Below, one piece after another: positions 45,957 through 56,331 of a DNA stretch of 64,000 nucleotides. The stretch comes from Euptelea pleiosperma (lineage: Eukaryota > Streptophyta > Magnoliopsida > Ranunculales > Eupteleaceae). How positions within the stretch are numbered: position 1 is the first letter of the stretch; each line of letters starts with the position of its first letter. The notes beneath the pieces were generated by a model, which was given only the letters and a program-made list of their open reading frames with translations, searched no databases and was not told the origin of the DNA. The stretch is taken from NCBI GenBank assembly GCA_035048495.1, contig CM068552.1, positions 24,554,154-24,618,153 on the forward strand. Reading direction: 5' to 3'. The position numbers were made by a program, and so were the translations under genes.

Positions 45957-47018
45957 ATCTCCCTGTCACACCGCTGCAACATTCTCTATGTGGATCAGGA
46001 GAATCTTCAATAGTCACAACAACGTGTTGCTGCCCTCAACGCCTACACAAGCCTGCATCCCACGGTTGCTCCTCCACCTGTGCATCACGGTGTTGCATCC
46101 CTCTTGCAAAACCAGAAAACTCCTTTCTCAGGAGCTGGTATTCTTGCAACTCTTGTGTGATCTTGAAACATCAGACCGTGGTTTGGAGCTGCAACTTTGC
46201 CATTCACGGCCTCACAACCTGCCAGCTGCTGGGTTCTTCTTCTTCAGATCCTTCTTCATCTCTCAAGTGGCTGCTTGTGTCAAGTGCAGCCTTCTCCATT
46301 ACCACCTGATCAAGGAAAATAGGTAATATCTCAGCGCTTTCTCCTTCTTCTTCTTCTTCTTCTTCTTCTTCTTCTTCTTCTTCTTCTTCTTTTCCTTCTT
46401 CTTCGCTTCATAGTTTAGATTTGCAACTCCGGCCAGATTCTCTCTTACCAACACCGTTGGAGCACCCTGTACCTCCACTTGGTACTCACCCTACTACCAA
46501 TCCAGCTACCACCGTTCAGTCTCTTGTAGAACCTCCACAGAGCTACTGGTTCACGGCCTGCAAGAGTGCAGGCTGTTAGCACCACCACCAATTCCAAGGT
46601 TTCTACAACCTTCATCTCTCTTACTCCCTTTCTTCACCGATAGACTCCATTAAAGCTAGTGAACTCTTCTATCTTTGGCTGCCTCCAACCTGCAGCCCAC
46701 GTTGTTGTCTACAACCTTCATGGCACCAACCTCTTCTAGTTAGATCACTCCTCTTCCTCCTTCTTCTTCTTCAATTCTTCCATCCCCGGAGTTACAGCCT
46801 GCAACTATCTTCTCCACGTCACCAATAAGCACCAACAGTGCTGCTTCTCCTTACAGCTTCTCCATCATCTGCATCTCATGATCTGTACTGATTGGTGTGG
46901 CTCCTCCAACTTCAACCCCACAACGCCTGCAACTCAATTGCAGGTCGTTTGTTTTCACCTTCTCCCACAACCAATCCTCTTAGGATTATAGCCCGTGAGC
47001 ACCACCAAAAATCCATCA
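44879..47018 (+). repeat. Y retrotransposon 5' LTR, 3' third deleted
   Basis: It aligns with 52701-54868 (roughly 90% or more identical by eye) up to ACCAAAAATCCATCA, where the two part. The last ~1.09 kb of the LTR is missing here. Differences from the 3' LTR include a longer (CT)n at 45921-45952 and (CTT)n at 46345-46405. It carries the tRNA-like module at 45338-45392. Confidence 0.85.
45338..45392 (+). promoter_or_regulatory. tRNA-like module with A/B boxes in Y 5' LTR
   Basis: TTGACTAATTGGTGGAGCGG resembles a D-arm/A-box, and 27 bases on CAGGGTTCAAGACCCTC forms a T-arm with the B-box GGTTCAAGACC (45382-45392). T-runs (45402-45420) follow, as in Pol III terminators. Confidence 0.55.
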
Positions 47019-47828
47019 GGTACCACACACTGTTGAGTTTATGCAGACTTGGTAACATCCTCCCTGAACCTTTACATCATTATTTCCATCATTTAATGTC
47101 CCGGTCATGAGCACCGAGGACGATGCTATATTTTGGTTGGGGGTGGGTTTTGTTTTCAGTTTGATAAAAAATAATAATAATAATAATAAAAGAGAAACCT
47201 TGTGTTTTTTGGTGTAATTTCATGTGATTTTCGAAAATGCCTGACTTGATTAGTGAAAATCTTCTGGAAAGTCTATTCATTGAAAATGATGTATGTTTTG
47301 AAAAATCACTTATTAGCTCGTCATTCAGTTTGAAAGCAAACATTACTACAATTGATTGAAAAATTGATATTCGCTCAAAAGTGCTTATTTTAAGCAATTA
47401 TCCTTCTAGCGTTATCACAATCTCTTACGTAAAACTGCCTTTTTTATCAACATTTTTACGTAAGAGTTTCTCTCATTGCATAGAATGCACTTTTCTAGTC
47501 AAAATCGTTTATTCGCATGCATTCATACGCAATTCTTTGATCCACATGCAAAGCCTTTTGTAAAAATCTCACTACGCGATTTTTTTATATCAGGAGCACC
47601 AACCGGACGATTTTGATGAAATACGGGCCCACAACTGACTACCAAAGTCTGGGACCAAAGCACAAGAGCCAACAGGCTGATGACAAAAAGATACATGTCA
47701 AATGCTATAAGAGCCAAAGAGGACCAAAAGCCCGAGAGACAATTAAGGGAGAAGGAGAGACAAACCCTCAAAGGAGAGACAAGCCCTCAAAGGAGATTAA
47801 AGTTCATCAACTAATATATGATGAGGAC

Positions 47829-47893
47829 TTGCTCAGTTGGTAAAGCATGCAGAAAACCAAGTCAAAGACCAGGGTTCAAGACCCTCTACTATC
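47829..47893 (+). promoter_or_regulatory. tRNA-like module, best copy (A-box and B-box)
   Basis: TTGCTCAGTTGGTAAAGCAT (47829-47848) closely matches a tRNA D-arm and A-box. GGTTCAAGACC (47873-47883) matches the B-box, within AGGG-TTCAAGA-CCCT, a T-arm with 4 paired bases and a 7-base loop. The gap between boxes is 32 bases, within the range of Pol III genes. No full acceptor stem is apparent, so it is tRNA-derived rather than a functional tRNA gene. Confidence 0.65.
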
Positions 47894-48110
47894 AGTTTCT
47901 CTTTATTTTATAATATTTTCTCTCCTCTCTCTAGATCCTCACTCTCTCTCTGCTCACATATCCAAATCAACAGGTCCTCTCTCTGCCTGCAATCACTCTA
48001 TCCTATGGACTAACTTGGATGATCTTCATCATCTGATTATCCATCTGATCATCACCATCCATGTCTATCATCCGATCGCCAGCAAATTAGTCGATCATTC
48101 ATCCCCCCAT

Positions 48111-49697
48111 TGAAATTAGGATTTTTCCGTGTCGTTGGATCGGAAACCCTTGATTTAAACAATATTTGTAATTTCTCCGAATTGGTTCACTTAATTTGCA
48201 AATAAGCAAACTTGCACAGTGGCTCGTGTCCGATATCGTCCGCACTCAGGATTAGTTAGCACAATAAGAAACAAGAATAATCAAAAAATGCTCGGAATAA
48301 ATGGAAGGGTGAGAATTGTGGAGGTTGATTTAAAATATGCTTGAGATTGTTGTTAAAACTATTAGAATAAAAAAAAACATAAGAGAAACGAGAATGAAAA
48401 ACACAATAAATGAAAATAACTTAAACTTGAATTTAAAACTTGTTCATTAAACTAAAAACAAATGCTTACAATGCTTGTTCAAATGCTTTACAACGAAAAT
48501 AACATTAAATCAAATTAATCTAGAAAGCCATTAAAATATTACCCTAGAAAGCATGTAAAGGTAGAGAGAGAAAGAAGGTAGGAAGGTTAAAGAGATGAAT
48601 TAGAGAGAAGCTTACCATTGAAGAGGTAGATGGTGCAACTTCGATTGGATAGACCTCAATAGGATTGAGGATTGTAGCATTTGATTGTGGCGAATGGAAT
48701 AGGCAGCAAGGAGACGTTGCTGTTTGACGCTTTGCACCTCGAGGTAGAGGCGTTAATGGTGAGCTCGCCGGAGAAGAAGGGTGAAGAAGAAGAGAAAGAA
48801 AGAAGAAAGAGAGGAAGAGAAGGGGGAGGGAACCAACCCTAGAATGAGAGATCGTAGATCTCTTATAGACTTTTTTTTTCCTTTTTGCTTGTAAAAATGA
48901 TGACCGTTGGATCTAGAGAGATCCAATGATCGGGAATGAGTTAGTTAGATGAGAGAGAGAGAGTGTGACTAGGATAGAGAGATATGGGGGAGAGAAGAAT
49001 CGATCAAGTGAGACCAATTCTCTCTTGTTGTTGCAAATGGGCATGGGCATGGGTCATGGGTATGGGCATGGGTCATGGGTATGGGTCATGGGTCATGGGC
49101 CTATGTCATTGGCCAAGATAGATAAATAAAGAGAGAAATAGGAGAGAGGTGAGAAAAAAATACAAAAATAAAAGCATTGGAGGGTCTTGAACCCTGGTCT
49201 TCTTTATTCTTTCTCGTCCGCTCCACCAGTAAGTCAAACATATCATTTGATGTCAATTGGTGTGGCCTTTAACACCTAAGTCCTTCTCTTGGTCTCCATC
49301 TATTCTTCTCTCTCTTAGTCCTTGTTCCGGCTCTACGATCCTCTAGCTTTACCCGTACATGTCTTCTATCTTTTTATCCTAGCCTGTTGGTTCTTTAAGC
49401 TTTGATAGAAGTCTTCTGTGGTTGATCGTGGGCCCGCCAGTACTCGAGAATCGCCCGATAGGGTCTCCTACAAGTGAAAAAATGCGTAATGAGATTCAAC
49501 TAAAACGGCTTGATACTGGACTATCCGAAATGCGTATATTTTTATGCAAATAGTCGATTTTCGTCTAAAGAATGAGTTCTACGCAATGAAAGAAACTCTT
49601 ATATAGAAATGTCGACAAAAAGACCAGTTTTACGTAAGAGAATGCGACATCGCTATAAGGATAATGGGTTAAAATAAACACTTTTGAGCGAATATCA
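48111..49697 (-). mobile_element. Third-level solo Y LTR, inverted
   Basis: On the minus strand it runs from TGATATTCGCTCAAAAGTG (49697) to AATTTCA (48111), 1,587 bp. An exact CCCAT duplication flanks it (48106-48110 and 49698-49702). Its 3' part, CGAGTGCGGACGATATCGGACACGAG-like, matches the 52701-55956 subfamily rather than its host LTR. It carries a tRNA-like module (49183-49238) and a CATGGGTATGGGTCATGGG minisatellite (49035-49115). Confidence 0.9.
49183..49238 (-). promoter_or_regulatory. tRNA-like module in the inverted Y LTR
   Basis: The minus strand has TTTGACTTACTGGTGGAGC as the A-box region and GGTTCAAGACC as an exact B-box (49183-49193), followed by a T-rich stretch. It is the same order and spacing as at 45338 and 53161. 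Confidence 0.55.
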
Positions 49698-51363
49698 CCC
49701 ATCCATCTCATCATCTTAGAATCTTATAGTCCTCATCATTCCCCCATTCAATCATATGGGCCATGACCGAGCTAAAATGCTGGCCCATTATCATCTGTGC
49801 CCCACAACCTGGCCATTTAGTAGACCTCGTAAATTTAAAATGCTTTAAACTAATTTTAAAAAAATAAAAAAGGGGGGTCCACTAAATGGGGAAATCTCCC
49901 AAAGAAAGGATTTAAAAAAAAATTATTTTTCTTATTTTTTATTTTTGAAAAAAACCCTATTTCCATTAAAGGAAATAGGGAAGCCTTTTAAGAAGAAGAG
50001 AAGGATTCTTTGGAAACTAAGTCTCCGAACCCCCTCTCCTCCTATCCTCTCCCCCATTCCATTCTCCTTCATCCCCCTCCTTCTTCTCATCTTCTCCTCT
50101 TCTTGTTCTTAGTTTTCTTCATCTTCTTCTTCACGTTTTCTACCGGAGTTGCAGCCTGCAACTCCGGCCGACAACGCCCACAGCCTTGTAGCAGCTGCTG
50201 TTACCTCCTCCTTTCACGAGCTCCTTCACCTCCTCACCTGCAATCATCACCGCCAACTACACCAGCACCTTCCTTCACGGGATCCGCAGCACCTTCTCTT
50301 TAAGCTCCACCGCCCAGCCCACCACCGTCAACCTCATCCCCAGCGCCTCCATCAACCGTCCTCTTCAATCCTCCATCTCCCAAAGCCAATCTCCTCCCAT
50401 TCTCTTACCGCCCCCTCTTAAATCTAAAAGAAAATCCTAGACGTTTTCTCCAAAAAGAAAACGTCTTCACAAAAAAAAAAAAAGAGAAAAAGGATAGAAG
50501 AGGAAGAAGAAAGAGGAGGGCGGTGTTGCCCAAGAGAGGAACAGCCTTCTTGCTCTGCGTGCTGCCTTTTTGCAGCACCACCATCGCTGTTAGCTCCACC
50601 GCCCACCGTTAGCTTCACCTGCAATGTTCTCCTCTTGAAAGCCGCCCCCATCACCACTGAGTCATCTTTCTCTCTAACGGTTCTTGCTGGACAAACCAGC
50701 AAGAACGACTTGCTGCTGCCACCATTTCTCTCCACGAGGAAGTGTTGCTGCAACACCAAGAAACTCCAACACGCTAAAACCATCTCCACCATGCCGCTCA
50801 TTGTCCCCATCTCCGTCTAACCTCTCTTCAATGGCCGAACTTCTCATTAAGGGCCGGTCTCTGATCACCATTTTGTTGGTTAGTATTTGAGGTAATCATC
50901 AATTTCTCTCTTTAGCCTTCTTTCTCTCTCTAGGAAACCCCTTTGGTTCCACTTTCTCTCTCTAGTTTTTATTGCTTTCTAGTGTAATTTAGATAGATTT
51001 TCATTCAAAAGCAATGTAATTTCTATGATTTTCAATATAAGTTAATTTTGATCATTCTTGGATTATTTCAATTTTTTGTAATGCGTTGATTTTCATGATT
51101 CTCTCTCCAAAAATTCATAAAAAAAAATTTGATGTTTTAAAGATCGACATCACCATCCTCACCCCTCCGCATATCTTCTAGTAGAAATCGTCATTTTATG
51201 TCCTCGAATTGTGCAAATTAACCCCGAGTGCGGATCGACATCCGACACGAATCCCTATACAAAACTCTGTATTTTGCAGGATTAAAATCTCATATTAATT
51301 ACAAATGTGTTGATTTGAGGGTTTCCGTAACCAACGACGCGGAAAAACCCTACTTTCAAAAAT

Positions 51364-52700
51364 CTTTGAAAACTCAGATTCAGCAAAAATGTTCACAGAT
51401 CAACGTTAGAATTATCCAAAGTTTAGATTATCTAGAGATCCAAGAAGAACAGTTGTGGAGAACTAACCCAGTGAGCTTTTGAGCTTTTGAGCTTTTCATC
51501 GTTTCTAAGAGTTATAAAATTATTCTGAGTCACAAGATGACTCACAATTATTCTAGTCCCCAAATTTTCCATTGAGCGATCTCATGAACCTTTGCTTTGG
51601 TCATGGAACTCAGAATGACATCAAATTTGGATTATTACATAAAGAACCTTCTCTATATCCATTCGAGACATTGAAGATGAAAGTACAAACTCTAGAAAAT
51701 GATATAGGCCATTTGTCTAACCAATCATACTTTTTAGCTCCCCTAACATCTATACCTATTTTTGAGCCTTTTGATGAGAACCTTTTCTTGTTAACCCATC
51801 AACTAAAAACCCAATCCCAAAAAAGAGTTCAATACGATAACCTACTTCTGAGAGGGATCAAAGAGTATTTGGTATAATTATACCATGAAAAGATAAAAAC
51901 CAAGAAAACAAAACAAAACAAAACAAATGGTTCAAGCTGAAAAGAAACATGATCAGAAAGAAAGAATGAAAGGAAAAAGTTGAAGAATATCCAAAAAGAC
52001 AAAAATTGGAAAAAGAAAAGAAGAGAAGTCAAGAAAATACTACACCTAGGAAAAGTTGCAAAGAATAATGAGATACCCTCTCAGAATTTCTGAATTCTAG
52101 AATATCCTTCTTTTCTGAACCTATCCTAAGCCTCAATACAACCTATACAAGTCCTATTTGATTCTAGATTAGTACCATCATCAAGTGTGGAGAATGGAGA
52201 AAAGAGAAATTATAGAGTTTGATCCGACGTTCTTAATTGATATGACATTCCAATCATGAGATCTTCTTAAATCTTCTTATACCCTCCATTCAAGAACTGT
52301 ATATGTGAGACATTTGTCAGTTTCTATATTCATCTCCCCACATATAATTTGAGAGAAAAGTATAAAACTATTTCTGAGTGATTCACTTCTGAGTGGTGTA
52401 CAAGTGAGGAGATCCAAATATCTCTACTGCCAGATAAGGATGATGTTGAACACACACACACACACACACACACACACTGAGTCTGAGTAATCATTTGTTT
52501 AAATGTCCATTTGTAGCAATGTTGCATTTTGTTGATTAGTTTTAATTTGTGAATGATTTCTTGCATCCTTGAAAAAATCTGACAAAACAGAGTTTTTCTG
52601 ATGCAAATAAGCTTTCTAACATATTATGCCAAGCATTTTTAGCTCACTTATTTCGCAATAATTGCCAAGAATTGACAATTAATATGCTAGTTGGAGGTTG
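51364..52700 (+). mobile_element. Y retrotransposon internal region with a 101-aa frame
   Basis: This is the only internal sequence left apart from 47019-47364. A frame at 51572-51877 encodes 101 residues with SLYPFETLKMKVQTLENDIG, YFLAPLTSIPIFEPFDENLF and a Lys/Gln-rich tail. I do not recognise it; it may be the tail of a longer internal ORF. An A-rich (AAAAC)n run is at 51904-51930 and an (AC)n run at 52451-52478. The rest is AT-rich, as in the long 3' untranslated regions of Athila-type elements. The short PPT-like TTGGAGGTTG precedes the 3' LTR. Confidence 0.5.
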
Positions 52701-55700
52701 TGATATTCGCTCAAAAGTGCTTATTTTAAGCCATTATCCTTATAGTGATGTTGCAATCTCCTACGTAAAACTTATCTTTTTGTTGACTTTGTTCAGGTAA
52801 GAGTTTTTTCCATTGCGTAGAATGCATTCTTTAGACGAAAATCGACTATTTGCATGAAATATACGCATTTTGAATATTCCAGTATCAAGTCGTTTTAGTT
52901 GAATCTCATTACGAGCTTTTTCACTTGCAGGAGACCCTATCGGGCGATTCTCAAGGACTGGCGGGCCCACGATCAACCATAGAAGACTTCTATCAAAGCT
53001 TAAAGAACCAGCAGGCTAGGATAAGAAGATAGAAGCCATGTACGGGCAAAGTCAGAGGATCGTAAAGTCGGAACAAGGACTAAGAGAGAGAAGAATAGCT
53101 GAAGACCAAGAGAATGACTAAAGTGTTAAAAGCCACATCAATTGACATCAAAAGACTAGTTTGACTAATTGGTGGAGCGGATAAGAGAGAATAAAGAAGA
53201 CCAGGGTTCAAGACCCTCCAATGTTTTTATTTTTATATTTTTTCTCTCACATCTCTCTTATTTCTCTCTTCTATCTTGACCCATGACCCATGACCCATAC
53301 CCATGACACATGACCCATGACCCATGCCCATGATCCATACCCTTGGCCTGTAACCCACTGACTCAAGCTCACATCTCATCTGGGCTATCAACTGTGCCAA
53401 AAGCCCATTGCCACTTCCCATGAGGAAACTCTATCTTGCTGCCACCTCACGGTCCCTAGTCATTACTTCTCTCTCCCACACGTGGTAAAATTGTGGGAAG
53501 GTTATTCTCATCAAGGGAGAGAATCATTCCTTGATTCTCTTTACTCACGGGTTCAAAATGGAGAATTTTTCTCTCCTTCATCTGTGGACCCCACTACTTC
53601 TCCCAAGAGATAAACATCAAGGGAGAGATCTAACGATCTCCCCGTATGAAGGAACAAACATTATATAATAAATGGGAACGACTCCTTCTCTAAAGTCGGT
53701 TTCCTCCCCCTAACTCCTCTACTTTCTCTTCCCCTCTTCTTTCTTAAAACCTCTCTCTCTCTCACTAATCTCCTTGTCACACCACTGCAACATTCTCTAC
53801 GTGGATCAAGAGAATTTTCAACAGTCACAACAACGTGTTGCTGTCCTCAACGCCTACACAAGCCTACATCCCACAGTTGCTCCTCCACCTGTGCATCACG
53901 GTGTTGCATCCCTCTTGCAAAACCAGAAAACTCCTTTCTCAAGGGCTGGTATTCTTGCAACTCTTGTGTGATCTTGAAACATCAGACCGTGGTTTGGACT
54001 TGCAACTTTGCCATTCACGGCCTCACAACCCTGCCAGCTGCTGGGTTCTTCTTCTTCAGATCCTTCTTCATCTCTCAAGTGGCTGTTTGTGTCAAGTGCA
54101 TCCTTCTCCATTACCGCCTGATCAAGGAAAACAGGTAACATCTCACCCCCTCCTCCTTCTCCTTCTCCTTCTCCTTCTCCTTCTTCTCATTCTTCTTCTG
54201 CTTCTTCTTTTTCTTCTTCTTCGCTTCATAGTTCAGATTCACAACTCCGACCAGATTCTCTCTTACCAACACCTTTGGAGCACCCTGTACCTCCACTTGG
54301 TACTCACCCTGCTACCAATCTAGCTACCATCGTTCAGTCTCTTGTGGAACCTCCACAGAGCTACTTGCAGCCGTTAGCACAACCACCAATTCCAAGGTTT
54401 CTGCAACCTTCATCTCTCTTACTCCCTCTCTTCACCGATAGACTCCATTAAAGCTGGTGAACTCTTCTATCTTTGGCTGCCTCCAACCTGCAACCCACGT
54501 TGCTGTCTACTATTGCAACCAACAACCTTCACGGCACCAACCTCTTCTGGTTAGATCACTCATCTTCCTCCTCCTCCTCCTTCTTCTTCAATTCTTCCAT
54601 CCCTGGAGTTGCCGCCTGCAACTTCGGCCAATCTTAAAGTTGCACAGCCTGCAACTATCTTCTCTACGTCACCAATAAGCACCAACAGTGCTACTTCTCC
54701 TTACAGCTTCTCCACCGTCTGCATCTCACGATATGCACTGATTGGTGTGGCTCCTCCAACTTCAACCCCACAACGCCTGCAACTCAATTGCAGGCCGTTT
54801 GTTTTCACCTTCTCCCACAACCAATCCTCCTAGGATTATAGCCCATGAGCACCACCAAAAATCCATCACCATCACCATCACTTCCTTGCTGCCTTGCCAC
54901 TCTTCACCGTGCCTGCAAGTGCACACCACCAACACCCATCCATCACCGTTCACCTCCCTACATCACCAACGGTCCATGCTTTGGCCGTGAGAAGCAAGAG
55001 CACCTTCTTCTTTCCTTCTTACAATAGTGCATCTCGGCCGAAACTCCTTATGCAATCAACGACTGTTGCACCATTTCCATCTTCCTTCCCAACCGCTGCT
55101 ACTGCCACCAAAAACATTCTCGAGGTAGCACTAAACATCTCTCATGCTCACCACCAATCCACTTCAATCCATCTCATGGTGAGAGAATGTTGGAAAAGTT
55201 TTCTCTCTCTAAAACTTAATCTTCTCTCACTTTCTCTATCTTCTTCTTCAATTTCCCTCTCTAAAACCTCTCTCTACTTTTCTATCTCTAAGATTTCTTT
55301 CTTTAGTTCTCTTTACTCTCTCTAATACTTCATTACTTATCTCTCTCTCTCTAGAACCTAGATTTTCTCTCACTTTCTCTCTCTTCCTTGTTTCTCTCTC
55401 TAAATCTCACACCTTCTCTCTCTAGACCTAGTATTTTCTCTCTCTATATCTCTCTTTTTTCTATCACTATCTCATTTTATTTCTTTCTTTCTCTAGTTCT
55501 TATTTCTCTCTAAGTCCTAGAACTCATTTTCTCTCTCTAGACCTATTTTTCTTTTACTTTCTCTCTCTACTTTTTTCTCTCTTTAATTCTGCTTTCTAGA
55601 TTAATTTTTCTTTCGTTTATTCAATTTTTGTAGACACTTAATTAATTATTAAATTTAGTGAAATATCTTTATTCATTGTGTTATCATTCTATTTGATTTA

Positions 55701-55956
55701 TGCTAATTAGTTGACAAAGTCTCGCCAAAAAGATTGTTTTAAAATCGAATCACCTTTCTCACCCTTTCATCATTTTTAGCAGATTTCCTTTAATTTGTTC
55801 TTTATTTGCCCTAACCCCGAGTGCGGACGATATCCGACACGAACCACTATGTAAGTCTGCATTTTTGCAGATTAAGTGAACCAATTCGGAGAAATTTACA
55901 AATATTGTTGAGATCTAGGGTTTCCGATCCGACGACACGAAACAACCTTAATTTTA
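52701..55956 (+). repeat. Y retrotransposon 3' LTR
   Basis: TGATATTCGCTCAAAAGTGC to CCTTAATTTTA (final C to T change), 3,256 bp. The body has the tRNA-like module (53161-53215), ATTATATAATAAATGGG (53661), a short (CT)n, GGAGTTGCCGCCTGCAAC (54605) and a long CTCTCTCTA-rich leader-like tract (55200-55590). The end has CCCCGAGTGCGGACGATATC (55813) and a direct passage into the LINE. Low-complexity frames (for example 53835-54323) are not genes. Confidence 0.9.
53161..53215 (+). promoter_or_regulatory. tRNA-like module in Y 3' LTR
   Basis: TTGACTAATTGGTGGAGCGG and GGTTCAAGACC (53205-53215), nearly identical to the 5' LTR copy at 45338-45392, followed by T-runs at 53224-53241. Confidence 0.55.
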
Positions 55957-56331
55957 GTAGGAGGCGACGGTGACAGATCTTCCTCTGTGGAAGAGGCTGA
56001 GGCCAAGGCGTTAAGATGGAGTATTTAGGAGGCTCTGGCTCATGGTATTCGGTTTTTTGTGGTTGAAGCTGATGCCTCTTCTCTTATCAACCAGCTGTCT
56101 CAGAACTCTTCTTTTTTGGGTTTCCATACTTCCCCTATAGCTGTTGATATCCTATCATTAGCTAGTTCTTTTGATGGAGTAGCTTTAATTTCTGTTATCG
56201 AGAATGTAATATTTTAGCTAACTTCGTAGCCTCTAAGGCTCTAGTTTGGACTTCTTCTTTTGTTTGGGTAGCACCTCCTGCTTGGTTAAATTCTTCTCTT
56301 TTGCATGAGGAGATGTCTTCTGGTTCTTAGT

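Larger units (their letters stand above)
47365..51358 (+). mobile_element. Solo Y LTR nested in the Y retrotransposon
   Basis: TGATATTCGCTCAAAAGTGC to CCTACTTTCA, flanked by an exact AAAAT duplication (47360-47364 and 51359-51363). After removing the third Y LTR (48111-49697) it is about 2.4 kb, near the 2.7 kb of 24715-27420, whose end CCCCGAGTGCGGATCGACAT it shares (51221). It carries the best-preserved tRNA-like module (47829-47883) and the palindromic GGAGTTGCAGCCTGCAACTC (50151). Confidence 0.9.
44879..55956 (+). mobile_element. Family Y LTR retrotransposon, internally deleted
   Basis: 5' LTR 44879-47018, internal region 47019-47364 plus 51364-52700, 3' LTR 52701-55956. The target duplication is GCAGG (44874-44878) and GTAGG (55957-55961), one mismatch, and the LINE reading frame continues across it. 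The internal part is only ~1.7 kb and has no gag or pol. It contains GAGCACCGAGGACGATGCTA, then TTTTGGTTGGGGGTGGG (47108-47152), a signature of the region before the 3' LTR in plant Athila-type Ty3/gypsy elements. It is therefore a deletion derivative whose breakpoint fuses the middle of the 5' LTR to that 3' region. A complete Y LTR (47365-51358) is nested inside. Confidence 0.85.
44145..56331 (+). pseudogene. LINE ORF2 3' part: zf-RVT and RNase H, split by 11-kb insertion
   Basis: 44145-44878 reads DRWFWRG, then STKYAYHQLSHQALV, LWRIKPPFRCKIFIWKLLHG, LPTKAMLLKRI, and the zf-RVT zinc motif C-x2-C-x7-H-x4-C (CARCGCIEDDTIHALFHC). RNase H starts with WHKLNSDGAWDDSSNRAGLG and FIIRND. The frame then stops at the Y element edge (44879) and resumes at 55962 with GDGDRSSSVEEAEAKALRWS, then EALAHGIRFFVVEADASSLI and FHTSPIAVDILSLASSFDG, then (shifted) ECNILANFVASKAL and a final stop at 56329. 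Stops at 44205, 44721 and about 56016 and a frameshift near 56210 show that it is dead. The endonuclease and RT domains are missing on the left. This matches plant L1-type elements with a C-terminal RNase H. Confidence 0.85.

Noticed and set aside
44879..47364. Treating 44879-47364 as a complete LTR
   Set aside because: Alignment with 52701-55956 stops at 47018; the rest is internal retrotransposon sequence with the Athila-type 3' signature.
47829..47893. A functional tRNA gene
   Set aside because: The D-arm and T-arm match, but no acceptor stem pairs and no convincing anticodon arm is visible; treated as a tRNA-derived module.
53835..54323. 162-aa frame with poly-Leu
   Set aside because: Leu runs come from the (CTT/CTC)n tract of the Y LTR; the paired 5' LTR has a different frame.
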